The position numbers were made by a program, and so were the translations under genes. Positions 32,787-43,510 of a DNA stretch of 64,000 bases are shown piece after piece. How positions within the stretch are numbered: the stretch's first letter is position 1; each line of letters opens with the position of its first letter. This DNA is from Ornithodoros turicata (taxonomy: Eukaryota > Arthropoda > Arachnida > Ixodida > Argasidae): the NCBI RefSeq assembly GCF_037126465.1, contig NC_088205.1:26209482-26273481 (forward strand), in the 5' to 3' direction. The notes below the pieces were generated by a model that searched no databases, was not told the origin of the DNA, and saw only the letters and a list, made by a program, of their open reading frames with translations.

Positions 32787-33013
32787 TACTTATAACTTCA
32801 CCGCATAGCAAGATCCTAGCCAATTGTCATCCCGAAAGACATCGTTCCTCCCCTGATTTGTTGAAAACGAGAGGCCTACGCCTTGTTGTGGCACTCCTGA
32901 AGTTATGATAATTGTCACAAAAAGGCGTACGCCCTGTGCTTTCCACAAATCAGGAGTGACAACGGTATCATTATGTGCTGCAGTTAGCCTTCAGCGTGCT
33001 AGGTGCCGAAGTT
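32787..33013. mobile_element. chimeric fold-back MITE, left arm type A, right arm type C
   Basis: The left arm reads ACTTCACCGCATAGCA, GATCCTAGCCAAT and CCCTGATTTGTTGAAAACG (type A). The right arm reads CTTTCCACAAATCAGGAGTG, GGTATCATTATGTGC and GTTAGCCTTCAGCGTGCTA (type C). The arms pair only near the centre (AGGCGTACGCC). The outer termini are eroded. Confidence 0.75.
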
Positions 33014-33016
33014 CAG

Positions 33017-33165
33017 CAGCATCCTCAGACGCTTTAAGAGAAATGTCGGCAGAGATCCCTGTGAAGTCAGCCCAGGACGCACGATCCCCCCCCCCCGGCT
33101 ATAGTCGTGACGTCGCCCGCCTGAGCGCGTGGCCGACTACGGCAAGTAGTTCCATCATAGGCGGC
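33017..33165 (+). mobile_element. SINE-1 fragment
   Basis: Central and 3' parts: CCTCAGACGCTTT, CAGCCCAGGACGCACGATC, TCGTGACGTCGCCCGCCTG, GGCCGACTACGGCAAG. It has a C tract at 33087-33099. Confidence 0.8.
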
Positions 33166-33433
33166 GTTACCACAGCACGCTGCTGCGCTGATAAGCCCCA
33201 GAGGACATGATTTCGGAACCTTAACGAGCTTTGCACCTGCGATGTTTCTATCCATCTGCTCACCCATAAATGAACGCGCTTGTGACCGCGAGAAGGCGCT
33301 TTCGTAGATCTGACACAAGTCCCAAGATCCTCTTTAAGTACGTGTCGTAGTTTAGGGAAATGTGTACGGCTCTGGTCACGTTAGGCGTGAACCGTGCGCT
33401 CAAGAGAAAACATTATGGGAAGCAGAAGGCACC

Positions 33434-33680
33434 GGGTGGTGGTGGTGATAGGGCTTGCCGTTGTCGGCCTCACGTATGTGGGCAACGTCACGACTCACGC
33501 CCTGGGGGAATGCGCGTCCTGGGCCGACTTCTAAGGGAACTGTGCCGACATATGTCTGAAAGCGTCTGAGGAAAACCCAGGAAAAACCCCAGACAGCACA
33601 GCCGGCACCGGGATTTGAACCCGGGTACCTCCCAGTCTCGACGTGACATGGCCAGCACGCTAACCACTGAGCCACGGGAA
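33434..33680 (-). mobile_element. SINE-1, full length
   Basis: A 247-bp minus-strand copy with the complete tRNA-like head at the right. On the minus strand it reads TGGCTCAGTGG (A box), then GTTAGCGTGCTGGCC, GGTACCCGGGTTCAAATCCC (B box) and GTGCCGGC, then the central domain and the (CACCAC)n tail. Flanked by GAAGCAGAAGGCACC (33419-33433) and a one-base-longer copy (33681-33696), a 15-16 bp target duplication. The polymerase III A and B boxes look intact. It would depend on a LINE in trans. This is the best reference copy of the family in the window. Confidence 0.95.
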
Positions 33681-33696
33681 GAAGGCAGAAGGCACC

Positions 33697-34840
33697 ACAG
33701 AAGGTGCTCGGGTTCGACCTCACGTCACCTGCCGGTCCCAATAGTAATTTAAAGGTTCCGTAAAACGGCCGATACGTGCAATCTCAGAAAATTTCTCTCT
33801 TCGAAAGCCTGAGCCCTCAGCACTCTTACGTCCCAATTGCACTCGTAGCTTTTTTGAAAATTAAATTTGAAGACTTTGGGCAACACTGTGCTTTGCTCGT
33901 TAAATACGAAGGCAAAACTCCATTGCACGCGCATAACAACGTGTCTGCAAAACGACCTCGTGTCGGTTAGCCATCTGGAAGGGCAAAGCATTCTCGGGAA
34001 CATAGATCACTGTTGCTAATCGAATTTGGGATTATTTCCCACCAGACGTCCCACGGAGCCCTGTGTGTGTGTGTGGGGGGGGGGGGGAGGCCGAAAGAGG
34101 GAGGAGAGAGATGATGGTGGCACAGGAGAGGGAAAGGGAGGGGTGTGCTAACCCTCTTGCCCCGAGCCCTGGTACTGCAATTTTGCTAGCATCTTAAAAT
34201 TACTAACGGTTCTCTGTCACATGTAAAAATTGTTGATCTGGCTTTACAAGCAACAACTTGTTAAGCTATACGCCGCCCAACATAAACTGCCCGTCCACAT
34301 CTTCATGTCCTTGTTTTCTACTTCCATCATCATCACCTCCTGGCCAACACATATTTCCCCCCTGCAGGTTTAGTATGATGTCGTTGCGTGCCAAGCTGAC
34401 TGTCTGTTTGGTATATGACGAGGAGCCGCTTGGGGGAGGGGTATAGTGGAGCGTTGTGGGATGGGAAATGCTCAAACACGAATCAACTTACAGCCTCGCT
34501 AAGTTGTGGGACAAAGAAAAAAGAATGAAGATGACAAAGGGGAAAATACGAGTTTATACAGAAACGAAACAGAGAGAAAACCATTTTCCCTTTCAGCGCA
34601 GAGAAATATCAGATATTGAATGCTGAAAGCAGGGCCTACGGGGCAGCCCGTTACGATTTCTATTGAAGGAGCGGCTGATTCAGCTCGAATTCAAAGCAAA
34701 CTGACACGGAGAACACATCGCGCCTCATGACGAAAGCATACAAAGTTATCTTACAGGAGTTCTGGAAACTATATAAGAGCCCTTCTGATCGCTCTGCATG
34801 TAGCAATGTTGTCATTACGCCCCATCCAGTGCACACTGCA
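33697..34840. other. no gene; GT/G-tract microsatellite
   Basis: GTGTGTGTGTGTG followed by a G tract at 34062-34088. No supportable gene. Confidence 0.45.
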
Positions 34841-34844
34841 CAAT

Positions 34845-36640
34845 ATTTTATTTATTTCATTTTATTTATTTATTTGGATAATACTGCCGGCCATCAGTTG
34901 AGAGCCAAGGCAGAGAGAGCACAATGAGCAACACAGGGACACAGCATCAATTTGGCTCAGACAGGGCCTAACATAACGAATATAGTACAAGAAAACAAGT
35001 GATCGCCTAATTCAACATGCCTAGTTGGTCAATAACTGCCTTAGAAAAAGCTGCGGAGCCAGGAATGCACGTCAGGTGTTGTGGTAGCTTGTTCCATTCG
35101 CGAGTAGTGCGAGGAAAAAAAAAAGAACAATTGAACAACTGCTTTCTGCAACGAAACTCACTGATGAGGTTAGCATGTTTCTGCCTGGTGGTATACGACT
35201 CTCGTTGAATTTAAGATAATCATCGAATTTAAGACCGCTTTTACCATGTACAATACTATGAAAAAAATGAAGACGCCTTACTTGTCTGCGGCAGGCTAAA
35301 GGTAACAGGTCTGATGCTTCATACAACGATGTGACCGAGGTATCTCTCCCGTACGAATTATATACAAAACGCAAGGCTTTTTTCTGGACAGATTCCAGAC
35401 AATCAATTAGGACTTGCGTAGATGGGTCCCACAAAATGTCGGCATATTCTAGAAGTGGACGTATTAAAGTTTTGTACGCTGTCAGTTTAGTCGCAGAAGT
35501 ACAATGACACATATTTCTTTTCAGGAACCAGAGCTTGCGTGACGCTTTGGCAACAATATGATCAATATGCGCTGTCCAACTAAGGTTTGACGAGAGGATG
35601 ACGCCCAGATATTTATGTTTGGAAACCTTTGTGAGTGGAACGCTATCTATAACATAGGAAGACAAAATTGGTGATTGTTTCGTAGACACAGTCATTTGTA
35701 CACATTCATCGTTTAAATTCATCTGCCACGAGTCGCGCCATTTAGAAACAGAATCGAGAGCAGCTTGCATGCAGTTCTGACCAGCACTATCAGACACTCT
35801 TGTGAATAAAACATAATCAGCGGCAAAAAAACGGCACTGTATGTACACCTGGATATTCTACGCATAAATCATTGATGAAGATTAGAAAGAGTAGTGGCCC
35901 CAGCACAGAACCCTGTGGCACTCCTGAAAGAACAGGCAAATGCGAGGATACATCATGGCCAATACTTACAAACTGTTTGAGGTTAGTGAGGTAAGAATCA
36001 AGCCACCTGACTAGACGATCATTATCCAATATATATCTCAGTTTAAACAGCAGTTTGCGATGAGACACTCTATCGAATGCTTTTGTAAAGTCCAAGAACA
36101 CAACGTCAACTTGGCCGTCATTGTCTATTGCTGAGGCGAATTCATGAAAGGCATGAACCAGTTGCGTCACAGTGGAGTATCCCCTCCGGAAACCATGTTG
36201 AACACTACCCAAAATGACACATTTTCCAGGGAGGTCACAATATGCTTAAAAACAAAGTGTTCCAGGACCTTGCTTCATGAACTTAGCAGCGAGACAGGTC
36301 TGTAGTATGCTCAAGCAGGTTTGGTCTCCTGACTTGAATATGGGCACAATCTTTGCAAGTTTCCAGTCGTTCGGGACACTTCCAGATTGCAAGCTGTGAG
36401 AATATATTATGTACAAAAACTTGGAACACCGCTCCGCATACTTGTGCAGGAAGGGATTAGGTATGCCGTCTGGACCATATGATTTTTTAGTGGCGAGTTT
36501 CAGAAGGGAATCGACTATGCCTTCTCTTGTGATCTCTAGATCAGCAATGTGGCAATGTGGCATATACGAGGAAGTACGTGACAAACTGAAACAAATAAGG
36601 GAGTATATTCACGACCTCTGAGTTTTTTGTTTTGTTAACT
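34845..36640 (-). pseudogene. CR1/Jockey-like LINE reverse transcriptase, frameshifted
   Basis: Minus-strand frames give, in order, the RT fingers (SYGPDGIPNPFLHKYAE, VPNDWKLAKIVPIFKSGD), QHGFRRGYSTVTQL, the palm motif VVFLDFTKAFDRVSH with a catalytic aspartate, SGVPQGSVLGPLLFLIFIND, the FxDD position, KYLGVILSSNLSW and the post-RT helical region (LTAYKTLIRPLLEYADILW). Breaks: a frameshift plus stop near 36215-36250, and a one-base frameshift at a seven-base A/T run near 35830. The catalytic FADD motif reads FAADY, so the first of the two aspartates is alanine. The 5' half (endonuclease) is missing. The element ends in an (AAAT)n-type tail at about 34845-34880 on the plus-strand TTTATTTATT side. 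Inactive. Confidence 0.92.
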
Positions 36641-37688
36641 TGTGTTCATTATCATGTCCCGTGCTGTCGTCCATAGGTGATACGTACCGAGACATAGCTT
36701 ATTTACAGCTGTTTAGCGATTCAAGTGTATTGGCAGCAACAGGGATGTTATTCTTAGCAAAGCACTCCTGTGTTTACTGTGAGCATCCAACATGTGCGGC
36801 GAGTCCGGGAGAAATCGTGCATGGTGTGGGAGGGGGGTAACGGCAGTCAGTTGCCGTCCGTCTTATGCGCGGCTTCAACGACTGTGCAATTAAGCGGGGA
36901 GTCGTGCCCACGTCTGATTTATGTTCTGCCTTACTCTCTCACATGCAAAGCAATTCTATCGCTCTTCAGCACCGGCAGATAATATATAAGGGGTGGCAAT
37001 TGAGGCCCCGTTCATGCATACTGCCGGCCCGCTACAGTATTGTCAGAGGGCGCACGGGTGTGAAGACTCACAATAGATATCATGTGAAAAATATTGTCTT
37101 ATATGAGTAGCCTTGCGTCCGCGGCGTTCTCCGACAACCAGCGGCGATACCATTTTGTTAGGACGCATTCGCGTAATGTGGGGTTACAGTCTGCTTAATA
37201 GTTGTAGGGTGTAAATTCTACTTTGCAGTACAGCACGGTGGTTGAGACACTAACGTCGTCTTTTTTTTTTTCTGTTCTTTCTTTTCTTTTCTTTTTTGCT
37301 AGATGCATGTCCGGTAGCGAGGATTATACACACTGGGCATCTTTGCAACCTTACCCTTGTACGTATTTCTTCGAGTGTCATTTTGTAAAGGAACCTTTCA
37401 AAATCGCCTGATTGTGCAGTGTATGAAGTACGCAGCTATAACCTGTTCGACGAGTATCAGGCTACAAATTTGATCAAAAGGGGCTGGTTTTGTTTCATAT
37501 GTATTTTTTTTTTTTTTTATTGTCAGCAAAGGCAAGGTAGATCAATTCAGACGTAATGTGGATGTAAGTATACCTTGGTAAAATTGCGACTGTTACTGAT
37601 GTGATGACATTGGTGCTCACACGATGTTCTTTACGAGCTGGGATTTCAATCGAGCTACTTCTGTGCGTTCGCGGAGTAGGTGTCAGCC
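36641..37688. other. no gene recognised
   Basis: T tracts at about 37260-37272 and 37507-37519. No domain found in the short frames. Confidence 0.4.
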
Positions 37689-38175
37689 CTAACTGTGGTC
37701 AGATTATTATTTTTTTAAATAAGGAGTTTTTTGTTAAATTGGCGGCATGTTCCTTGTTAAGTTGGCCCCATTAGGACCGCACTAGCGACCTGTTGGAGCT
37801 TTGCACTAATTAGTTTTAACTAATAAACTTCTTAAGTACGAAAAATAGAAGTTCGGCCCAATGGCAACATCTCTTCCCTGTGGTGCGCTGATGCAGGTGC
37901 CGTTTTGAGAGAATCAATAGACCCCACATATCGGCCCCGGAAATAAATTCAGCTTCGGAGGGCATTTTTGTCGCTTCCCCAGAAGCGCGCTTCTCCCTCT
38001 TTCCTCCCGTTTTCCCAGCGCATTAGTTAATTAGTGAATATTCATGAAAGCAATGCTTCAGGAGGTCACCAGTGCGGCCATAAGGTGACTCACTTAACCA
38101 AGAATACAGAGCCAGTTATTATAATAAAAAAAAGCATTTGCCTATTTAAAAAATAATAATTCTGACCACAGTTAG
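37689..38175. mobile_element. non-autonomous terminal-inverted-repeat element
   Basis: CTAACTGTGGTCAGATTATT at the left pairs with AATAATTCTGACCACAGTTAG at the right, extending through T/A-rich sequence for about 33 bp. The element is 487 bp without coding capacity. A CAG trinucleotide flanks a one-base-mismatched extension of both ends and may be the target duplication. It sits between two LINE remnants. Confidence 0.75.
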
Positions 38176-38426
38176 CGCAGGCGCACTGTATTTTATCAAC
38201 TATGTAAGGCCAAGTATAATAGAATGATACAACAGGAACACCTCCCTCTAAAATGTGCACAGCACTACAGCAAGGTGGTAGTGAGAGAAAGGGCTGAATT
38301 ATGTGAACGAGGAAAGTAGCACCGTATGCATGTGATAGTTTTAAAGCTTATGCTTTCGACTGCAGGATAACAGTACTTTTTTATTTATAATACTTCTGGC
38401 GATTGCCATACAAGAACGGGCAAATA

Positions 38427-39560
38427 CACAAACAAACAACAACTTTATTTCAGGATAATGCAAATACACAAGTACGCACGTACACACGTCCAATATTAGT
38501 GCAATTGCAATGGAAATGGAAAAGAAATGTTAAAGCACAAAGAAGCGAAACCAGTCACGCATCATGACCTGTCAAGTAATAGAAAAAGGCTGCATTAAAT
38601 GAAGAATAAGTGTCACGTGCTGTGACCTCTGTTGGCAGAGAATTCCAATCACGGATAAGAGAAGAAAAAAGAGTGCTTAAAACAGTTTGTTCGAAATCTA
38701 AACTGTTCTATATACTTAGGGTGCTTAAAACGCGCTTTGCGCTGAGCAAATGTGATGTAATCATCCCGCCGGATATATGTTTGGTTGTGAAGAATAGACA
38801 AGAATAACTTTAGGCGACAAGGGCTATTCCTGACTGCAAGTGTGGGAAGGCCAGACTCATGCAGAAGCCTCGAGACAGACACTCCACAGGAGTATTTGTT
38901 AAATACGAAGCGAATGGCCGTCCTCTGAATTTGCTCAAGCTTCTGTATGGTTGAAGCCGTCTCAGGAAACCAGACTACTAAAGCATACTCGAATACTGGT
39001 CGAACCAATGTTCTATAAGCTGTCAACTTGGTATTAACGTCAGCGTCTCGCAACGTCCTTTTCAAGTAGTACAGTTTAAAATTTTCTTTATTCATCACTG
39101 CCTCAATTTGTTTGTACCATCTTAGATTATCCTGAAATATAAGTCCTGAATACGTGTGTTCTTTAACAGAGGTTAATACTGATTCATTAATCTTGTAATC
39201 ATAGTCGAGGCGGGATTGCTTGGTAGTTATACTCATTTTCACACTTTTGTCACCCTTAATGGACATCTGCCATTTTTTACACCATATAGTAATCATACAT
39301 AAAGATTATTGTAGTTTCACTTAATCTAATTGCGAAGAAACTTCGGAATAAAGAACACAATCGTCAGCGAAAAGTTTGACATTGACACTAGTATTCTCAG
39401 TTATGTCATTGATAAAAATGAGAAACAATAAGGGGCCGAGAACTGACCTCTGCGGTATTCCTGAGGTCACTGGTGAAAGATCAGAGTTAATTGCATCATA
39501 GGCAACAAATTGGTATCTGTTGATGAAGATAAACACGTTAGCAGACGCAAGTTCTTTAGT
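38427..39560 (-). pseudogene. CR1/Jockey-like LINE reverse transcriptase, second copy
   Basis: The minus-strand frame 39536-39321 covers SGIPQRSVLGPLLFLIFIND and KLFADDCVLY with an intact FADD. After two in-frame stops near 39300-39320 the same frame continues at 39296-38649 with the thumb and post-RT region (TAYRTLVRPVFEYALVVW, IQKLEQIQRTAIRFVFNKYS). The conserved GxPQGS motif has arginine in place of the last glycine. The complement ends with GAAATAAAG as a poly-A signal near 38440-38450. The gene order matches the LINE at 34845-36640, but the two diverge strongly in sequence, so they are different families. 5' truncated and inactive. Confidence 0.9.
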
Positions 39561-39904
39561 AGAACTCTTAACTTTACCAATAATTAACAGTAATTAACAA
39601 TAGTACCAATAATTAACAGTATATCTCTGTTTTTGAAACAATTAAATTCCAGCCCCATTTTTGCGTCATATTAATCTCTACAAAGGAACGTTTGATCTAC
39701 AGTATAGCTGACTACACCAGTGCGGAGATACAGCACCGTTTTTTCCGTTTCTCTCTCTCTCTTTCGCTATCTCTTTACATGGTACACCTGAGATGCGTTG
39801 AATGGTTGATCTGTAATATATTTTTTTGCAGTTTTTTTTTTTTTTCGTAAATGAGTTTACAGAGCTACACCGTCCATGTAAAATGATCGGTTCTTACCTA
39901 TATA
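39561..39904. other. no gene; local tandem duplication
   Basis: TACCAATAATTAACAGTA occurs twice within about 50 bases near 39575-39622. A CT run lies at 39754-39766 and a T tract near 39832-39845. Confidence 0.5.
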
Positions 39905-40075
39905 AGCATATACCTGTTTCGAACGAAAAGAGAAGCGCGCAGTCCCCTTTGATGTCGGCCCAGAACACATACTAACCCTTTTGTCCCCCACTTTTTCCTG
40001 CTGTCTTCTCTCCATCTATCCTCATTTGTACGCCGCTCACAGCCACAGTTGCTTCGCGGCGCTAACGCGGCATAA
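39905..40075 (+). mobile_element. SINE-2, 3' part
   Basis: Contains GTCGGCCCAGAACACATACT, CTGCTGTCTTCTCTCCATC and GTACGCCGCTCACAGCCACA, the reverse complement of the corresponding part of 47240-47556, and ends GCATAAAACAAAG. The tRNA head is absent. Confidence 0.8.
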
Positions 40076-40766
40076 AACAAAGAAGAAGAAGGAAAGAGAA
40101 GAATAAAGTAAGCGGCTAGCCCGTTTCACTCCTGTACTGAAGTTACCGTCTGCTTCCTCTTGTTTTCTTTTTTCCTGTTTTACTTTCAAAGCAGACTTTA
40201 TCGGTGAGTCTACTATCGACGAAATCCTCGGTGAACGGACACGCACGGCCAAATAATAACATATCTGAGTGTTTCGAAGGCACGCACCAAGTCCACTAAC
40301 TAATTCGAGACGTTCTTGCGCTTGTGACCGCAAGTGAAGACCTGCAATCAGGCTGCCTCAGCTGCTCGTGTTCCCTCTCCATAATGTCTCTATTCTTTCG
40401 GTATACGGCCATGGAAAACAAACAACGTAATTATAGGAGACGGTACCAAAAATGGGGTGAAGAAAACGAAAAGAATGATGTTCGTTTTAGGCGAGGGTGC
40501 TGTGATTCGTTTTTCGTGCCGATCAATTACACTTCAGTAAGCACTGAGGTGCGCGACGAGAATCAAAACCATCAGGGAAATCTTTCATCGGACTCAGTGT
40601 TCGAAATGTCACGTGCGGAAAGCGGTACCACGGTCGAGGTGAACACGTGAGAAACAGACGCGTGAGTCAGAGTTCCTCGTGTCGCTCTCAAGGGCAGGAG
40701 TTAAAAAGTAAAAACGAAAAAGCCAAGGAGATAATGAGAGAAGGATTTCCATCGCCATATTTTATG
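40076..40766. other. no gene recognised
   Basis: A 108-codon frame at 40324-40650 (+) has no recognisable domain and no splice or promoter context that I can argue. Confidence 0.4.
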
Positions 40767-41649
40767 CAGGGTGTCCCAGAAAACGTGTCATTCGGAATTA
40801 ATATAAAAAAACTACGCCACCTATAACCATGTGGTCACCGGCATTTGTTCGGTTTTTGCCACTTCCTGATGTGGATGTCATGTATCGAAAGTTTAATTAT
40901 GTAAATATTTGCGAACTGAACTCGGAAATTTGCCAAGTAAAGGTCACTTTTTTACCCTACCAATATGAAGAGCGTGCCGAATTTACTCAAAATCATGATA
41001 ATTGACAGTGATATTCACGAGCTATCCCATCGGAAAAAATAGCCGAACATCATGCTTTTCTGAGTACTGGAACATAACGCGCTACGACTTTTTGAGCGCA
41101 ATCACTGTCAGTCCGACGAAAGGAGGTTCCAAACCCAGTCCACAGAGTGATAGTATAGAAAAAGTGACCGTTCCTCAAATTGAGAGAGGGAAAGCATGAT
41201 CCCTGCGAAAGGCGGACGCGATAAGCCATGCCTGTGTTATCGCTTTCTGCGGTGCCGGTGCGGGCTGGGTTTCCCACCTCCTTTCGTCGGACTGACCACG
41301 ACTGTGCTGAAAAATTTGTAGCGGGCTAGCTCCGTAGAGCATGATATTCGGCTATTTTTTATGATGGGATAGCCCCTGAATATCCCTGTGAATTATCATT
41401 AATATGAGTAAATTAGACAGGCTCTTCATATTGACGGTGTAAAAATGTGACATTTTCTTTGCGAATTTCCGACTTCTGTTCTCAAGAATTTACATAATTA
41501 AACTTTCGTTACACGACATTCACATCAGGAGGTGGCAAAAACCTAACTTTCAAATACCGTTGATAAATAAGAACAAATGCCGTTGACCACATGATTCTAG
41601 GTGGTGTAGTTTTTTAATTATAATTCAATGACACGTTTAATAGCACCTG
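40767..41649. mobile_element. 883-bp giant fold-back element
   Basis: Arms of about 380 bp (40767 to about 41145, and about 41260 to 41649) are inverted copies with perhaps 80-85 percent identity. Paired landmarks include CAGG-TG termini, AAACGTGTCATT, AAAACTACGCCACCTA, TTTTTGCCACTTCCTGATG, AAGTTTAATTATGTAAAT, GCTATCCCATC and CAGTCCGACGAAAGGAGGT. The loop is about 110 bp. No transposase is encoded. Terminal CAGGGTGTCCCA resembles ends of mariner/Tc1-type MITEs, but no TA or other duplication is evident. Confidence 0.9.
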
Positions 41650-42500
41650 TTTTGCAATCAATCAATCAATCAAGGATTTCCAAGCGCCCCTGGCGACACG
41701 GCATCTCTTTCCTGTTTCTTACAATGGCTCATGATTCCTCAAGCCCAATATTTTGCCAATTACGTTTACTGTACTGCTCACCTCAAGAATGTGAAGTATA
41801 GTCATTAAAAAAAGATGAATTTGTTGTGAAGACAAGAAGGAAACTTGTCATTGAAACCGGAACCGGACGCGACACTTTCTTTTTCGCCACACTATTGACG
41901 TCAGCAGATTGGCGACGGCGAAGCGGAGTGTAATTTTGTCTGCATGGGGCACGCGCGGCACACGGCGCATGCGACGTATTATGATGCGTCGTGAGCCATA
42001 TTCGTGACGTATTGGTGACGCAACACACAGTTGACCATGCAGAGCGAAAGAAATACCGAAAATGTGAAACGAATTTAGGAATAGTACGTGTGTCGGCTGT
42101 ATTCTGGAAAATACTTTTGTTGTTTCAAGGCCGTTTAAATCAAAGACGTTTCCTACTAAACGTATCGAACTCTTTTCTTGACATTGAAAAGCGGTCGAAG
42201 TTCTGTTTTGTGCATTACGTGAAAGGTGAATCACAGATTAGGTAAAGTCTCTCTGGTGAAGTCCATGTAGTGAGTAGTTCACTACAGCCTCGAATAAATT
42301 CAACAACAACAACAACAACAGATAAATTAATGATGGTGAATGGGGAATTCGTCACATGAGGTGCGGCCCACTACCCCAAGGCACAATGGGGGGGGGGGGC
42401 GATTCGAGCAGTCTGCCTGCCTAGGTTAGCTGCACGTTGCTCGGGGAAGGGGGTAGGGGAAGGGGAAGACTCACGCCGTCTGGTTCTACAGTTCCCTGCA
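41650..42500. other. no gene; (CAAT)n and (AAC)n runs
   Basis: CAATCAATCAATCAATCAA at about 41656-41674, (AAC)n at 42299-42320 preceded by GAATAAATTC, and a G tract at 42389-42399. The (AAC)n with an upstream AATAAA looks like a retroelement tail. Confidence 0.45.
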
Positions 42501-43345
42501 CTACAACCGATCGTGAGGGTCCACTGCCTTCAGAAAGTTCAGCAGGGCTTTGTGTACGGATTTGCGGCTTTGGAGGTTGCCGCGCGGATGAACGATCTCC
42601 TCAGTCTGAAGGTCTGATGTTCCAGGGTGCTGCACTGCTTTCTAGAGTTCCCGTCTGGCGTCGGATGTAGCCGGACACACCATTATAATGTGTCCCTCCG
42701 TCTCTGGCTCACCGCATTGACGACAATTTGGACTCGAAGTGCGGCCGAGTTTGAAAGTGTGGGCGCACGTGTAGGCACTACACGAGATCGGATGCGAAGC
42801 AGGAGGGAAACCTCAGCCTTGGAAAGGCCACTCGCTACACAGGGTGGGGGTGCAGACCAGTCTCCCGTTCGTGTACCAGGATGTAGCCTCCATACATGTC
42901 CTTTGATGGCTCTGGAGCAGGCGAAACTACTTGAAGGCGCCTGTTCTTTTGGTTCGATTTTTGTAGTTGCTTTCGCCAGCTCATCAGCTCGGTCATTCCC
43001 TGAAATTCCCTTATGAGAGGGCATCCACTGCAGCGATACCGCGGTACCGCGGGATGTAAGTCTTGTCAGCTGGTGCTGGGCCTCTCCTGTCAAATAGCAT
43101 GTCTCAGAGTGGCGATCGATGCGTGAGATAGCGCCTCGTGAATCTGTGATTACAACGATGTCTGATAACTTCGGGGTCTCTGCAGCCCTAAGCGCTTCAG
43201 TTATTACCACCAGTTCTGCGTCGGTAGATGGTAGATCTCCTTCCAAGCTTTCCGCCCACTCTAGCTTCAATGATGGTATGCAGTACGCTATGCCGCATTT
43301 GCCCATTCTGTTGTCAGCGCTGGCGTCAATGTGTGAATGTCAGTG
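42501..43345 (-). pseudogene. RNase H and zinc-binding C-terminus of a non-LTR retrotransposon
   Basis: On the minus strand the frame entering at about 43345 reads IDASADNRMGKCGIAYCI, then DAELVVITEALRAAE, IVVITDSRGA and WMPSHKGISGNDRADELA. All four RNase H catalytic acidic residues are present. After a one-base frameshift near 42765 another frame carries a complete Cys/His knuckle, CRQCGEPETEGHIIMVC, then an in-frame stop and further matching sequence to a final stop at 42501. The reverse transcriptase is missing. It is a different family from 1000-2739 and from 44820-45330. Without the frameshift and stop the RNase H fold would look normal, which suggests moderate age. Confidence 0.85.
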
Positions 43346-43422
43346 TGTGTGTCAGAATGAGACGTGTCCTGATGGCGAGACGTTGAACAACGCTGAAGTG
43401 AGTGATCAACAGTCAGCGGAGT

Positions 43423-43510
43423 CGGATCCAACCGTGGATCCTTCTGCTCGTTGGATGCTTCAGCACGTTGGATCGTTCTGCACCTTTGGATCCTTCAGCT
43501 CGTTGGAACC
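43423..43510. repeat. degenerate ~17-bp minisatellite, locus 1
   Basis: Repeats of CGTTGGATSCTTCWGCWC-type units (GTTGGATGCTTCAGCAC, GTTGGATCGTTCTGCAC, TTTGGATCCTTCAGCTC). A related array lies at 44530-44702. Confidence 0.7.

Noticed and set aside
33600..33690. tRNA-like sequence with A and B boxes
   Set aside because: It is the head of a SINE-1 copy with a target duplication, not a functional tRNA gene; the 54200, 56020 and 47450 matches are likewise SINE heads.
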